Assembly (NCBI GenBank): GCA_963576565.1
Contig: OY755039.1
Coordinates: 136,991,869 to 137,055,868 of the forward strand
Length of the DNA stretch: 64,000 nucleotides
Origin: Aspidapion aeneum
Lineage: Eukaryota > Arthropoda > Insecta > Coleoptera > Brentidae
Direction of reading: 5' to 3'
The number at the start of each line of letters is the position of its first letter. Position 1 is the first letter of the stretch. The position numbers were made by a program, and so were the translations under genes. Shown in pieces: positions 13,256 to 21,416 of this stretch. Under the pieces are notes generated by a model. It did no database searches, was not told the DNA's origin, and saw only the letters and a list, made by a program, of their open reading frames with translations.

Positions 13256-16200
13256 TACAGACAGACAGACAGACGGCGCGACAAAAAAGTTTCAAAATCA
13301 TCTGAAACGCAAAGATATATAAAATTTTTTGAAATCGGAGCAACTTTTTTTTTCTCGAAAAAATTAGGATCACCATAGCTCACACTACTATAGTATAGTA
13401 TATGTGTGAGCTAAAAACTCTGCCAATATATGGGCCCCTAAGCTCACACTAGGTACTATCGTTATAGTGTACGTGTGAGCTAATATAATTAAAAACTGAA
13501 ATATATTTTATTCAACTCCAGACTAAATTACCTTTTGTTTGATACCACACAAGCCATGTTTTGACTTAACCTTAAATTTTTGAAATCTACCCCCACCCTT
13601 AAAAAAACAAAAACTATAATGTATTTTGTTAAACTCCGGACTCAATTACCTTTCGTTTGATATCACTCACGCCATATTTTCACTTAAACTCTAATTTTTG
13701 AAATATACCCCCACCCTTTTTTTAAATAAATTAAAATGTATTTTGTTTAACTCCAGACTCAATTACCTTTCGTTTGATATCACACACGCCATATTTTCAC
13801 ATAAACTCTAATTTTTGAAATCTACCCCCACCCTTTTATTTGGTTTGTGTCCGGTGGATTTTGTTCATTTTTAAATGGGACCATCTCGACCCAAGACCCA
13901 GCCTAGGTACCAAATTTCATTAAAATCGGCCAAGCGGTTTTTGAGCTATGCGCGTTGGTCGTTACAGACAGACATACAGACAGACAGACATACAGACAGA
14001 CAGACAGACAGACAGACGGCGCAACAAAAAAAGTTTCAAAATCATCTGAAACGCAAAGATATATAAAAATTTTTGAAATCGGAGCAACTTTTTTTTTCTC
14101 GAAAAAATTAGGATCACCATAGCTCACACTACTATAGTATAGTATATGTGTGAGCTAACACTACTATAGTATAGTATATGTGTGAGCTAAAATTAGAAAA
14201 TGAACTAAACCCGTACGGGCTAGACCGGAAATGAAAGAGAAGAAGCTGAGACCAAGAACGATAAACCCAGAGGAGCTACTTTCCATAAGCGCAACGTTCG
14301 CCGAGCCTCGCCCGGTCAATGACCTTATGTGATGCAACGTGCAACCTTTCAAAGGTTTCCAAAATCAATTATTATGAGGAAAAAGTAGGTACAATTTTGC
14401 AGTAGAGCGTGTGAAAAGTGGATTTTCAATGGGATTTAAAAGAATTACTTACGTAAATAATTTAAAATTTAATTAAATTGATCTTAAATCAAAGAAGATC
14501 ATAGGAGACACACAAAAGGGCCAGTACTAGAGCTTTTGGTGCCCCAAGAAAATCATAAACTTGGCGGGGTGGGGTTAACGGACATTATTATATCCGGATA
14601 TGCTCCAGAAAATTACGTGTCCGGCATTGTTTTAAAAAAAGAATTGGAAAACTGCCCAGAAAATTCGAAGAAACTTTTGTATGCAAACTCACTTATTTTA
14701 TTTTAGATAAAGTTTCCAAACAAATCGATATTTATTAACTAAATATGGGGCTATTCCAAGTCTGGCCCTACATGTCAATGACAAACACACTCCTCCTTTA
14801 ACTGACTTTGCTTTATTGACAGGAGATTTGGCAAGTGACGAATGGGAAACATTTGACAAGCTATCCAATATAGATCAAGTGCCGAGATCTCAGTTGGGAA
14901 ATCTGGAGCAAACGTTAAAAGAGGAAGACGAAACAAATGATTTAAAACAGGATGAGGCTAAAAGTAGTAGCAGTATTAATAGTGAAAAACCTCCTCTGCC
15001 TGGACAAAACTTTAAGGTAAGTGGAATGTACTCAAGTTTTCTTTGAACATTAAAAAATACTCTGCAAATTAATAGGCATCCAATTTTCTTACATATCTTC
15101 AATATATTTTCAAAATAATTGCGGGAAATGTCAGTTATATCCGCTCGGAAAACGCAAAAAAACCGTTTTAGTGATATAATCGAATTAAAAAACTCGAAAC
15201 GTTATTTAAGGTGCCAAGATTAAGTCCTGTTCCTTCTGTTGCCCATCAAGAAGATGGTCCCAAATACACTTGGAGAATAGATTTGGGTAAAACCGAACGC
15301 TTTTGGCAACAGTGGTTTCAAGGACTGTCCGACAAGTTTCTAGGTAAGCTTACTATAGATAACTTAAAATTAGATAGCAGGGAAAACGACGCGAGGTGGT
15401 CCTCTAGAAGAAATAAACGTAGGGGAAAGTATTCGTTCGATAGCAGTTCGGTACGGTAGTATTGCCTCGTACCTGCATAATAGTGCTAACGAGGTCAAAG
15501 TCGGGGTTTGTTTTGTTTATAATAAACCGCGCGCGCGAAAATCTGTGTTAAATATCTATAAACAATGTTTATTATAAATGATATATCATGTTTAAAAGGA
15601 AAAAAAGTGTACCATCACCTATGAAGCTTGTTTTAAAAATTAGCGAAAAGCCCAAACAAAATCAAGAAAAAATGGATAATGCCGAATTATTTCAGGATAG
15701 CCATGCTTGTTCACAAACTTTAACCTAATTTGCTTTTTCTTTATAATAAAGCTAGAGCTAATAATGTAGGTAAGTTATTTATATTTTTTTAAATTTTTGA
15801 GATGGCTAATTTCAAAAATCTTAAGATATTTGTGTTGTTTCCACCTACCCGATGCCCATAGAAGGGGCAGGTTGAAATAGTTAACATCTTAACAATAATA
15901 TATCTTTTTTAATTCGAAATAATTAAATTAATTTAATTTTCTTGACACACATGGTGTTTAGGACATTAGATAACTGCATAATATGAATACATTTCGGACG
16001 CTGTAAGGTGCATTTCTAATCGTGTTCGCTGGCAGAGGGGCAATCCGACACGCGTGCTAGGCATATGGGAATCAATGTAACCTTAGAGTAATAATAATAT
16101 ATACTCTGAGAATGTAACCATTTCTAATGAAGACCACCGTGTCCGCACAGTCCTTCGTGCTTGCAAGCTGCAAACTCTGCGGCCCGTGCTGTTCCATCAC

Positions 16201-19200
16201 CTAAATGATCGGTATCGGGAATAATCTCGATCGAGATCTTTTTGGCTATATCTGTCTCATATATTAGTTCGAGTAAAAGAAAGATGAACATATATTAAAA
16301 GTTCGAGCGATCAAAAGAAATACGCATTCGAATGTAATATGATCTGGAATTTTCATAAACATTCTTGATGTTTCAAGTACGATATATAAAGCGGCATGCA
16401 GAGCCCACTCAGCCAGTTGTAGAAATAAAAGTGAGCTATAAATCCATCAATTAGGCATGCGCTGTTAGCTCCCGCTAAATTTCGCGGTGTTTGTAAATTT
16501 TAAAACCACACAATTGAATGACGGACAGAGTGCGTTTTCGCGCATTTTGGACATGCACACCAAGAATCAGTGAGATCCTTTTTCGACCGCCTCGAGAAAT
16601 GGCGTGTTAATTTACTTTCTCCAACTATTTCAAATTTCTACACCTGAAAGTGCTCGATTTTGGTGTACTGAAGCATAGAACTAGAAACTTCAGCCCTTCA
16701 GCTACGCGGTGACATCATTAGATCCAGATAGGGGCCCCTTGGAAGTGGAGAAATTGGCTGCAAACTGGTACGCTACTTATCTGTTTTTCATTCATTTATA
16801 TTTATCGGTCGATCATTTTTTTTTATCTATATCTGTCCGGCTGATATTCTAAAATTGTGTGTTTTGGAGGGCAGTTATGTTAGCTCCCGCTAAATTTCGC
16901 GGTGTTTGTAAATTTTAAAACCACACAATTGAATGACGGACAGAGTGCGTTTTCGCGCATTTTGGACATGCGCACCAAGAATCAGTGAGATCCTTTTTCG
17001 ACCGCCTCGAGAAATGGCGTGTTAATTTACTTTCTCCAACTATTTCAAATTTCTACACCTGAAAGTGCTCGATTTTGGTGTACTGAAGCATAGAACTAGA
17101 AACTTCAGCCCTTCAGCTACGTGGTGACATCATTAGATCCAGATAGGGGCCCCTTGGAAGTGGAGAAATTGGCTGCAAACTGGTGAGTGCTTTGTCTCTG
17201 ATTTCCCTTGTGTGGTACCCACAATTAACCTATGGACCTTTTAATTATTTCGTAATTTTCATATCAATATATTTATGTTTGTTCGCGCTTTCATTAATTA
17301 AATTATATACAGTCCATTGCATTTATCGTTTTTCTTACTGCGGGCATAACATGCGCTAACCACAGCACGCCCGCTGGCATGCAACACGATTAGAAATGGC
17401 CTAGTCCGTGACGGCTCCCGTGCTGGCGGTTGTGTAGAAATGTAGCTTTACTTTTGTACGCTATGATCAGTATTAAAAAATGTATTTTTTGTATCAACCT
17501 GCCCGATTGCCGATTCTCAGACAACCTAGAAAACATGAAAAAAGATGATGAAGGCCAAATATGTATCAGTTGGTAGTTAACATGTTGAAACATGTTAAAA
17601 TATTTAAAACGTTTGATATTTTATTTATTTTTGTGTTATTAGGCAATCAGCTACCGAAGATTCTCATACTAGCAGATATATTTGGCCTCGATACTAAGCT
17701 CACAGTGGGACAAATGCAAGGCAAATTCCAACTTCAGGTAAAAGTTTATTTATTTTAATGTTTTTACATGCCGTTAAAAAATTGAGAACCGGTAGCTTTT
17801 TTGTTATTTGTCACTACTATCCGCTCTAGTATTACCCACTATACAATTATTAAGTTGCACCCTCGTTAGATATGCTTTTCATTAAGATTAGTTAGAATTG
17901 ACTTTTATAGGAACCAAACACAATTTTTTAAAAAACACTACCTATTTTTACCTAAGATTGACAGATCTAATAAATTAAATTTTAGTGGACATTTTCGAAG
18001 AAAAATTCAATTCAGAATTTTTAAGACTGATTTTTTAAGACAGATATATTGACCCCCTCTCTTCCCCCCTCATTTCCCCCCCTAAATCACCACTTATGGT
18101 GTATTATTATTTAGAAGTACTTTTTCAATCGTTTTGACAAGAAAACTAATCGAAACTATTCACATAATGAGTTTGTTAATTTTATAAAACAAAAAACATT
18201 TCAAATTTTTCAGTATTGAAGAAGGTATAAGAGGAAGGGTGGCGGGGGTCCATTATAGGTGTCCTGGGAATTCTGTAGTAAACTTTGCTTCAGAAAAGTC
18301 AAATGGTATTATTCAAAATTTGGGGTTGGCCTTAAAATACATAATCGATTAAAAGCATTTTTCAGGCTTTCGGAAAAGCCATCACAAGTAGGCTAGTGCA
18401 ATTTGAAATATAAAAGAGGTAAAGCCGTGGAGATAAAAATGCTCAGCCCGCGCCCATGAATAATTTAGACATTTCAAATAAGCAAAACAAGATAAGTTTG
18501 TTATATTTTCCTCTTTTCAAACGATTTTTTTTTTTGTTTTTTTCAACCTTTCAAAGGGAGAACAAGGGGGCTAATTTAAAAAATCGTTTTGCACATAAAT
18601 ATTTTCGAAAAAAAAATCATTTGTACAACGTCGCAGTATAGTGAGCTTTTTGGAAATATAGAAATCTGTCTAGTTAGACACCACGACCTCTACTGTTAGA
18701 TGTGTTATATACATCCTATAATTCTATACTAACCCGTAGAACTGTTAGCATAATGCGGGGCATTACTCTCCCCACCACTTTGTGCAACTTAGACTAACGT
18801 TTTGTGGACATTTTTTTATTTTTTTTACTTGGGAATGTTCACAAAGACATTAACACCAGTATTTACTAAGACCTTGTAGACCGGGTTTAAGTATCAAGTC
18901 TATAAACTTGATACCGACCGGTTTAAGTGTATTTTTTTAATACTCACAGGTACAAATAACTGCAAAGATTTGGTTCACCCTAATGTGTAATATGATCGTA
19001 AGCATTTCTCAGTGAGTTTCATCTCATATAAATTCAAATTAACTTTAGAAATAAAGAAAAACCACATTAAAAATTTGTAACGAAATGTCATTTTTTGGAA
19101 ATTTAGTCCATGCAGTCGTAGGATTCCCGTTAAAAATAGACTCGAAAAACAATAGAAATAATCCATGATTGACAAAAAAACTTATATACAAAAATATTCA

Positions 19201-20562
19201 AAGCTAAATAATACATAAATAACGTAAAACTATATCTGTAGATGCATTACCGTATTCAATACGTATCAGTATATAAATACTGTAAAAAACACAAGATATA
19301 TTAGAATCCCTTTTTAATTATTACACATTCACCAAAACAATCGACCATCGGTTTAATCGTCGCTAACTTGTCTAAAAAATTAACATGTAAAATATAGCGG
19401 ACCGCTGACACTGACTTACACCGTTTTCATTCGACATTTCCTAGTGACGTTTGGAGGTTTAAATATGGCTACCATTTTTAAACCAAAATATTTTATTATT
19501 TTTATTTATTTATAACCTTTGTGTGGAAATACTGTCTTTGTTACAACGAAAAAAGATGACCCTTATCATATTTATCTCATATAAATTCAAATTAACTTTA
19601 GAAATAAAGAAAAACCACATAAAAAATTTGTAACGAAATGTCATTTTTTGGAAATTTAGTCCGTGCAGTCGTAGGATTCCCGTTAAAAATAGACTCGAAA
19701 AACAATAGAAATAATCCATGATTGACAAAAAAACTTATATACAAAACTATTCAAAGCTAAATAATACATAAATACCGTAAAACTATATCTGTAGATGCAT
19801 TACCGTATTAAATACGTATCAGTATATAAATACTGTAAAAAACACAAGATATATTAGAATCCCTTTTCAATTATTACACATTCACCAAAACAATCGACCA
19901 TCGGTTTAATCGTCGCTAACTTGTCTAAAAAATTAACATGTAAAATATAGCGGACCGCTGACACTGACTTACACCGTTTTCATTCGACATTTCCTAGTGA
20001 CGTTTGGAGGTTTAAATATGGCTACCATTTTTAAACCAAAATATTTTATTATTTTTATTTATTTATAACATTTGTGTGGAAATACTGTCTTTGTTACAAC
20101 GAAAAAAGATGACCCTTATCGCAAGGTATTTATGCACAATTTATATAAATACTAAAAACTATTGCATTCACGGGAAAAATAAGTTAAAAGCTTCAACCAA
20201 TATGTAGACTTTTAAACCTATGATTGTAGCATTTAGCACTGTAGAGCCTTTAGTAAATACTGGTGTAAATATGTTCTTTACATAAAATACAAGTAAAAAA
20301 TTTGAATTTTTTTTTGTTGTGAAAATTTCTTATTGTTATTCAAAGTTGGTAATTTGTAAGGCTGAACTGACCTTTAGGGAATCAAAATATGGCATTAGAC
20401 CTTTGTGATTTTTTGCAGGTCCTTACGAAAACTGGTCATGCAGTACATGAAGATCAGCCACATCAATTGGCCGATATTTTATCAATTTATTTGGTCAAAC
20501 AGAAAATTGCCGACAAAAAAGACGAATTTGAAATGCCCAACTTTCCAAATACGTGCTGTTAA
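3884..20562 (+). CDS. PPME1: Protein phosphatase methylesterase 1, complete eight-exon gene
   Basis: This serine hydrolase removes the methyl ester from the C-terminal leucine of the PP2A catalytic subunit. The CDS joins 3884-4002, 7343-7515, 9801-10013, 10882-11043, 14823-15016, 15211-15343, 17643-17737 and 20419-20562. All junctions are GT-AG with consistent phases, giving 410 residues (human PPME1 has 386). It is an alpha/beta hydrolase: oxyanion-hole motif HGGG (about 67-70), nucleophile Ser140 in GHSMGG, Asp163 in IDVVEGT, and His370 in GHAVHED. Other family motifs are LRGRP (180-184), W-R-I-x-L-x-K-T-E in exon 6 and GQMQGKF (354-360). Exon 5 adds an acidic, Ser-rich loop (about 224-286), longer than the human one. 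Start choice: first ATG in the conserved N-terminal frame (NFTPVKWMEYF). Introns 1, 2, 4, 6 and 7 are swollen with repeats. No coding lesion is visible. Confidence 0.97.
4507..4611 (+). pseudogene. Short ORF like the N-terminus of insect YqaJ-type repeat proteins
   Basis: Inside PPME1 intron 1 an ATG opens a 34-codon ORF with GFIKGQSGNLPRVDMFM, then stops in a TATATA run. A 'G.IKG..GNLP.VDMFM' start is familiar from multicopy insect proteins with a YqaJ-like nuclease domain, but no such domain follows. It is probably a 5' fragment of a transposon-borne gene. The assignment is from memory and weak. Confidence 0.3.
4915..5530. mobile_element. Inverted-repeat (foldback/MITE-like) element in PPME1 intron 1
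   Basis: Two arms of about 215 bp face each other around an AT-rich centre (about 5140-5295). Left-arm landmarks such as GGCACTTTTTTAAGAGCAAT and TTTTTGAGATATTACATAA recur in reverse complement on the right near 5465 and 5400. The arms have diverged slightly. No coding content. Target duplication not resolved. Confidence 0.8.
5880..6250. mobile_element. Second inverted-repeat element in PPME1 intron 1
   Basis: The left arm (about 5880-6035) and right arm (about 6090-6248) are reverse complements. GAGAGCCCCGT pairs with ACGGGGCTCT, and CTTTAGGGGCCTATAAAACTC pairs with its complement near 6190. The centre carries ACAGGGTGAA facing TTCACCCCGT, a mariner-MITE-like pair. Non-coding. Confidence 0.8.
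6320..6379. mobile_element. 60-bp mariner-like mini-MITE with TA target sites
   Basis: CAGGGTGT and ACACCCTG form the ends, each flanked by TA (6318-6319 and 6380-6381). The ends match the CAGGGTG-type termini seen at 38672-41190 and 46154-46584. The internal sequence is only about 45 bp. Confidence 0.55.
7343..7515 (+). CDS. PPME1: PPME1 exon 2 (oxyanion-hole HGGG)
   Basis: The acceptor is TATTTTAG. It restores Ser40 and runs to the first base of Gly98 (donor AGAG|GTTAG, phase 1). It encodes the first hydrolase strands GPILLCLHGGGYSGLTWA and ends in ...CRIKAIDFRG, the strand before the family's 'R-S/G-H-G' turn. Confidence 0.96.
7742..8060. repeat. 21-bp minisatellite (GTACTGTA family), PPME1 intron 2
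   Basis: About 14 degenerate copies of a 21-bp unit based on AGCAGGTACTGTAAGTACTGT. The 21-base unit is seven codons, so several frames stay open and mimic (AGTVSTV)n-type proteins. The flank ACACACATTTATTATTTGAA at about 7688 recurs at about 8451 before the next minisatellite, so the flank and array were duplicated together. Confidence 0.9.
8078..8388. mobile_element. PIF/Harbinger-like MITE with TAA target duplication
   Basis: The ends are near-perfect inverted repeats beginning AGGGGCCTACAGACACGCG. They are flanked by TAA at 8075-8077 and 8389-8391. Three-base TNA duplications with GGGC-type ends are typical of PIF/Harbinger. The interior holds more palindromes around GAGATTAGTACGCG. Non-autonomous, 311 bp. 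Confidence 0.75.
8510..9415. repeat. 20-bp minisatellite with orientation flips, PPME1 intron 2
   Basis: About 40 copies of a 20-bp unit (CTACAGTACCTTTACAGTAG). Copies run in one orientation at about 8540-8695, in the reverse complement from about 8700 to 9315, and flip back from about 9315 to 9410. The array can fold into long hairpins. It shares the GTACTGTA core with the array at 7742-8060. Confidence 0.92.
9801..10013 (+). CDS. PPME1: PPME1 exon 3 (nucleophile elbow GHSMGG)
   Basis: The acceptor is ATATTTTCAG and the donor ACAG|GTAAGTC, phase 1. It encodes GHG at the start, the helix before the nucleophile, LIGHSMGGAIAVH with catalytic Ser140, and CVIDVVEGT with catalytic Asp163. The gap between these residues is two shorter than in human, a loop difference only. 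Confidence 0.97.
10014..10881. other. PPME1: PPME1 intron 3, nothing distinctive
   Basis: AT-rich intron sequence. I saw no tandem repeat, inverted repeat or TE reading frame here. Confidence 0.6.
10882..11043 (+). CDS. PPME1: PPME1 exon 4 (lid region)
   Basis: The acceptor is TTTTTTATAG and the donor ACAG|GTAAGC, phase 1 at both ends. It encodes ALDALASMQSILRGRPSTF and NLEAARVSMPGQI, matching the family's 'SMQNFLRGRP..F' and 'NLESARVSM.GQ' segments. A non-LTR retrotransposon sits just 39 bases past this exon without touching the donor. Confidence 0.96.
11083..12412 (-). mobile_element. 5'-truncated non-LTR retrotransposon (RT end, RNase H, CCHC) in PPME1 intron 4
   Basis: On the minus strand this insertion encodes the end of a reverse transcriptase (QYGSIVWWPAVEKTTTSLK, up to 12412), then an RNase H domain: TDGSK, FQAEV, SDSQATLK and WVPGHTGVPGNEKADELA, giving the D-E-D-H/D catalytic set. 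A C-x2-C-x8-H-x4-C knuckle (CTACGQ...HLVAEC) follows. The RNase H part is one uninterrupted frame at 11168-12121. It ends in (CTA)n, and GCAGAGCA occurs at 11075-11082 and 12413-12420 as an 8-bp target duplication. Relative to the copy at 42804-44300 it lacks about a dozen residues near 'VQNFWETG'. An I/R1-group element with RNase H is likely; clade not fixed. Confidence 0.9.
11168..12121 (-). CDS. Retrotransposon RNase H plus zinc-knuckle ORF fragment
   Basis: A 317-residue open frame. Near residues 40-45 is TDGSK (first catalytic Asp); FQAEVIAII supplies the Glu, CSDSQA the second Asp, and PGNEKADELARLG the last acidic residue. The C-terminal CCHC knuckle lies at about 245-262. The ATG is only the first in frame; the real protein began upstream in the missing reverse transcriptase. 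The frame is intact, but the element cannot be autonomous because the 5' part is gone. Confidence 0.8.
   Translation of the reverse strand: MTVSRAHVPWRLEKRYKIHNPDREAWQRDEMMFEESALVCHTDGSKLSERQTTGAGVYVEKLEVQKSYSLGEQTTVFQAEVIAIIMAATLEEVRNSEEELIYICSDSQATLKALNAPKIADGLVEECAEALETLSDGKRVTLVWVPGHTGVPGNEKADELARLGAGTAYVGPEPLLGVTKRQVQNFWETGTGCRQTREFVDRPKATRIRWMLGRTRKDVGLLIGTLTGHNRLMKHMTRIGVENDPTCTACGQEEETSRHLVAECEAYARMRQQALGAPTLSEEELHMLKWADLLDFVKRTGRPNELPDHQREVQRVG
12688..13414. mobile_element. Helentron-like non-autonomous element (HINE), copy A
   Basis: Begins TACTCTGCCAATATATGGGC and ends GTGTGAGCTA. Each end has a short imperfect palindrome bounded by GCTCACAC...GTGTGAGC. Between them lie about three ~105-bp direct repeats (landmark ATTACCTTTCGTTTGATAT) and a (CAGA)n tract. 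Terminal hairpins, internal tandem repeats and a microsatellite match the architecture of HINE/DINE-1-type elements. Located in PPME1 intron 4, directly followed by copy B. Confidence 0.7.
13415..14188. mobile_element. Helentron-like element, copy B, with duplicated 3' hairpin
   Basis: Same structure as copy A and joined to it head to tail: copy A's terminal GAGCTA is followed by AAAACTCTGCC. The 3' terminal hairpin ACTACTATAGTATAGTATAT is present twice in tandem (14128-14157 and 14157-14188). PPME1 intron 4. Confidence 0.7.
14189..14822. other. PPME1: Rest of PPME1 intron 4, no feature seen
   Basis: AT-rich sequence between HINE copy B and exon 5. No conserved frame or repeat was recognised. 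Confidence 0.5.
14823..15016 (+). CDS. PPME1: PPME1 exon 5 (acidic/serine-rich insertion loop)
   Basis: The acceptor is CTTTATTGACAG and the donor AAG|GTAAGTG, phase 0. It encodes a hydrophilic segment with clusters such as KEEDETND and KSSSSINSEK, ending in PPLPGQNFK. It corresponds to the variable loop between the lid and the W-R-I segment, and is clearly longer than in mammals. Likely disordered and surface exposed (inference). Confidence 0.9.
15211..15343 (+). CDS. PPME1: PPME1 exon 6
   Basis: The acceptor is GTTATTTAAG and the donor CTAG|GTAAGC. It is separated from exon 5 by a 194-bp intron, the shortest in the gene. It encodes YTWRIDLGKTERFWQQWFQG, matching the family segment 'YRWRIELAKTEKYWDGWFRGLS'. 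Confidence 0.96.
16011..17398. mobile_element. Inverted-end repeat element with internal 305-bp duplication, PPME1 intron 6
   Basis: CATTTCTAATCGTGTT at 16011-16026 and its exact complement at 17383-17398 delimit the region. Inside, about 305 bp starting GTTAGCTCCCGCTAAATTTC occurs twice in direct orientation (16463-16768 and 16879-17184). The copies are almost identical, with single-base changes such as GCACACC/GCGCACC. No ORF. The class is unknown and the element limits are inferred from the inverted ends only. Confidence 0.5.
17643..17737 (+). CDS. PPME1: PPME1 exon 7
   Basis: The acceptor is GTGTTATTAG and the donor CAG|GTAAAAG, phase 0. It encodes PKILILADIFGLD then TVGQMQGKFQLQ, the late hydrolase strand and the strongly conserved GQMQGKFQ motif. 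Confidence 0.96.
18820..20300. mobile_element. Repeat element with 553-bp tandem duplication, PPME1 intron 7
   Basis: About 550 bp is repeated head to tail (19021-19570 and 19574-20120) with few differences. Both copies contain GCGGACCGCTGACACTGACT and GTAGGATTCCCGTTAAAAAT. Outside the pair, ACACCAGTATTTACTA at 18853-18868 faces its exact complement at 20251-20266, suggesting terminal inverted repeats of one element. Reading frames in the copies are identical but unlike known proteins and are treated as non-coding. Confidence 0.55.
20419..20562 (+). CDS. PPME1: PPME1 exon 8 (catalytic His, C-terminus)
   Basis: The acceptor is TTTTTTGCAG. It encodes VLTKTGHAVHEDQPHQLADI, with catalytic His370, and a short C-terminal tail ending ...NTCC before TAA at 20560-20562. 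The length and position of the His motif relative to the stop fit the family. Confidence 0.96.
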   Translation, partial: VLTKTGHAVHEDQPHQLADILSIYLVKQKIADKKDEFEMPNFPNTCC

Positions 20563-20598
20563 ACTGGTGTTGGTAAGTTTTATGTGCCTATACGGGCA

Positions 20599-20604
20599 AA
20601 TAAA
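20599..20604 (+). promoter_or_regulatory. PPME1: AATAAA polyadenylation signal for PPME1
   Basis: A canonical AATAAA lies 37 bases after the stop codon. A tandemly duplicated segment begins about 14 bases further on, so the 3'UTR is probably very short. Confidence 0.65.
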
Positions 20605-20617
20605 GCTTAAACAAATA

Positions 20618-21361
20618 TTTTTTTTGCCTAAACTGTTTTTACTTAATAGTACTTAAATATTTTTAATAGTTCTTTTTATTTCCAAAACAAATGAATGATC
20701 TAGCAAAATCAGAGTTTAAAAGTTTTAACAATATGCAGGGTGTCTCAGATAACTGCATTAGTAGGTTGGTGACCATAAAAAAAGTAGAAAGCCTAGAAAA
20801 TACTCTGCCAATATATGGGCCCCTAAGCTCACACTAGGTACTATAGTTATAGTGTACGTGTGAGCTAATATAACTAAAAACTGAAATATATTTTATTCAA
20901 CTCCAGACTAAATTACCTTTTGTTTGATACCACACAAGCCATGTTTTGACTTAAACCCAAATTTTTAAAATCTACCCCCACCCTTAAAAAAAACAAAAAC
21001 TAAAATGTATTTTGTTAAACTCCGGACTCAATTACCTTTCGTTTGATATCGCACACGCCATTTTTTCACTTACACTCTAATTTTTAAAATATACCCCCAT
21101 CCTTTTTTTAAAATAAATTAAAATGTATTTTGTTTAACTGCAGACTCAATTACCTTTCGTTTGATATCACACACGCCATATTTTCACATAAACTCTAATT
21201 TTGAAATCTACCCCCACCCTTTTATTTGGTTTCTGTCTGGTGGATTTTGGTCATTTTAAAATGGGACCATCTCGACCCAAAACCCAGCCTAGGTACCAAA
21301 TTTCGTTAAAATCGGCCAAGCGGTTTTTGAGTTATGCGCGTTGGTCGTTACAGACAGACAT

Positions 21362-21416
<55 letters not shown>

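Noticed and set aside
13104..14127. Frames with (QTDR)n or (CLSV)n near 13.2, 14.0, 21.4 and 34.9 kb
   Set aside because: Translations of the CAGA tract in Helentron-like elements, repeated in every copy and in both strands.
19510..19728. Identical 66-72-residue frames MSIMDYFYCFSSLF in the 553-bp duplication
   Set aside because: Identity follows from the recent DNA duplication, not from coding constraint. No homology recognised.
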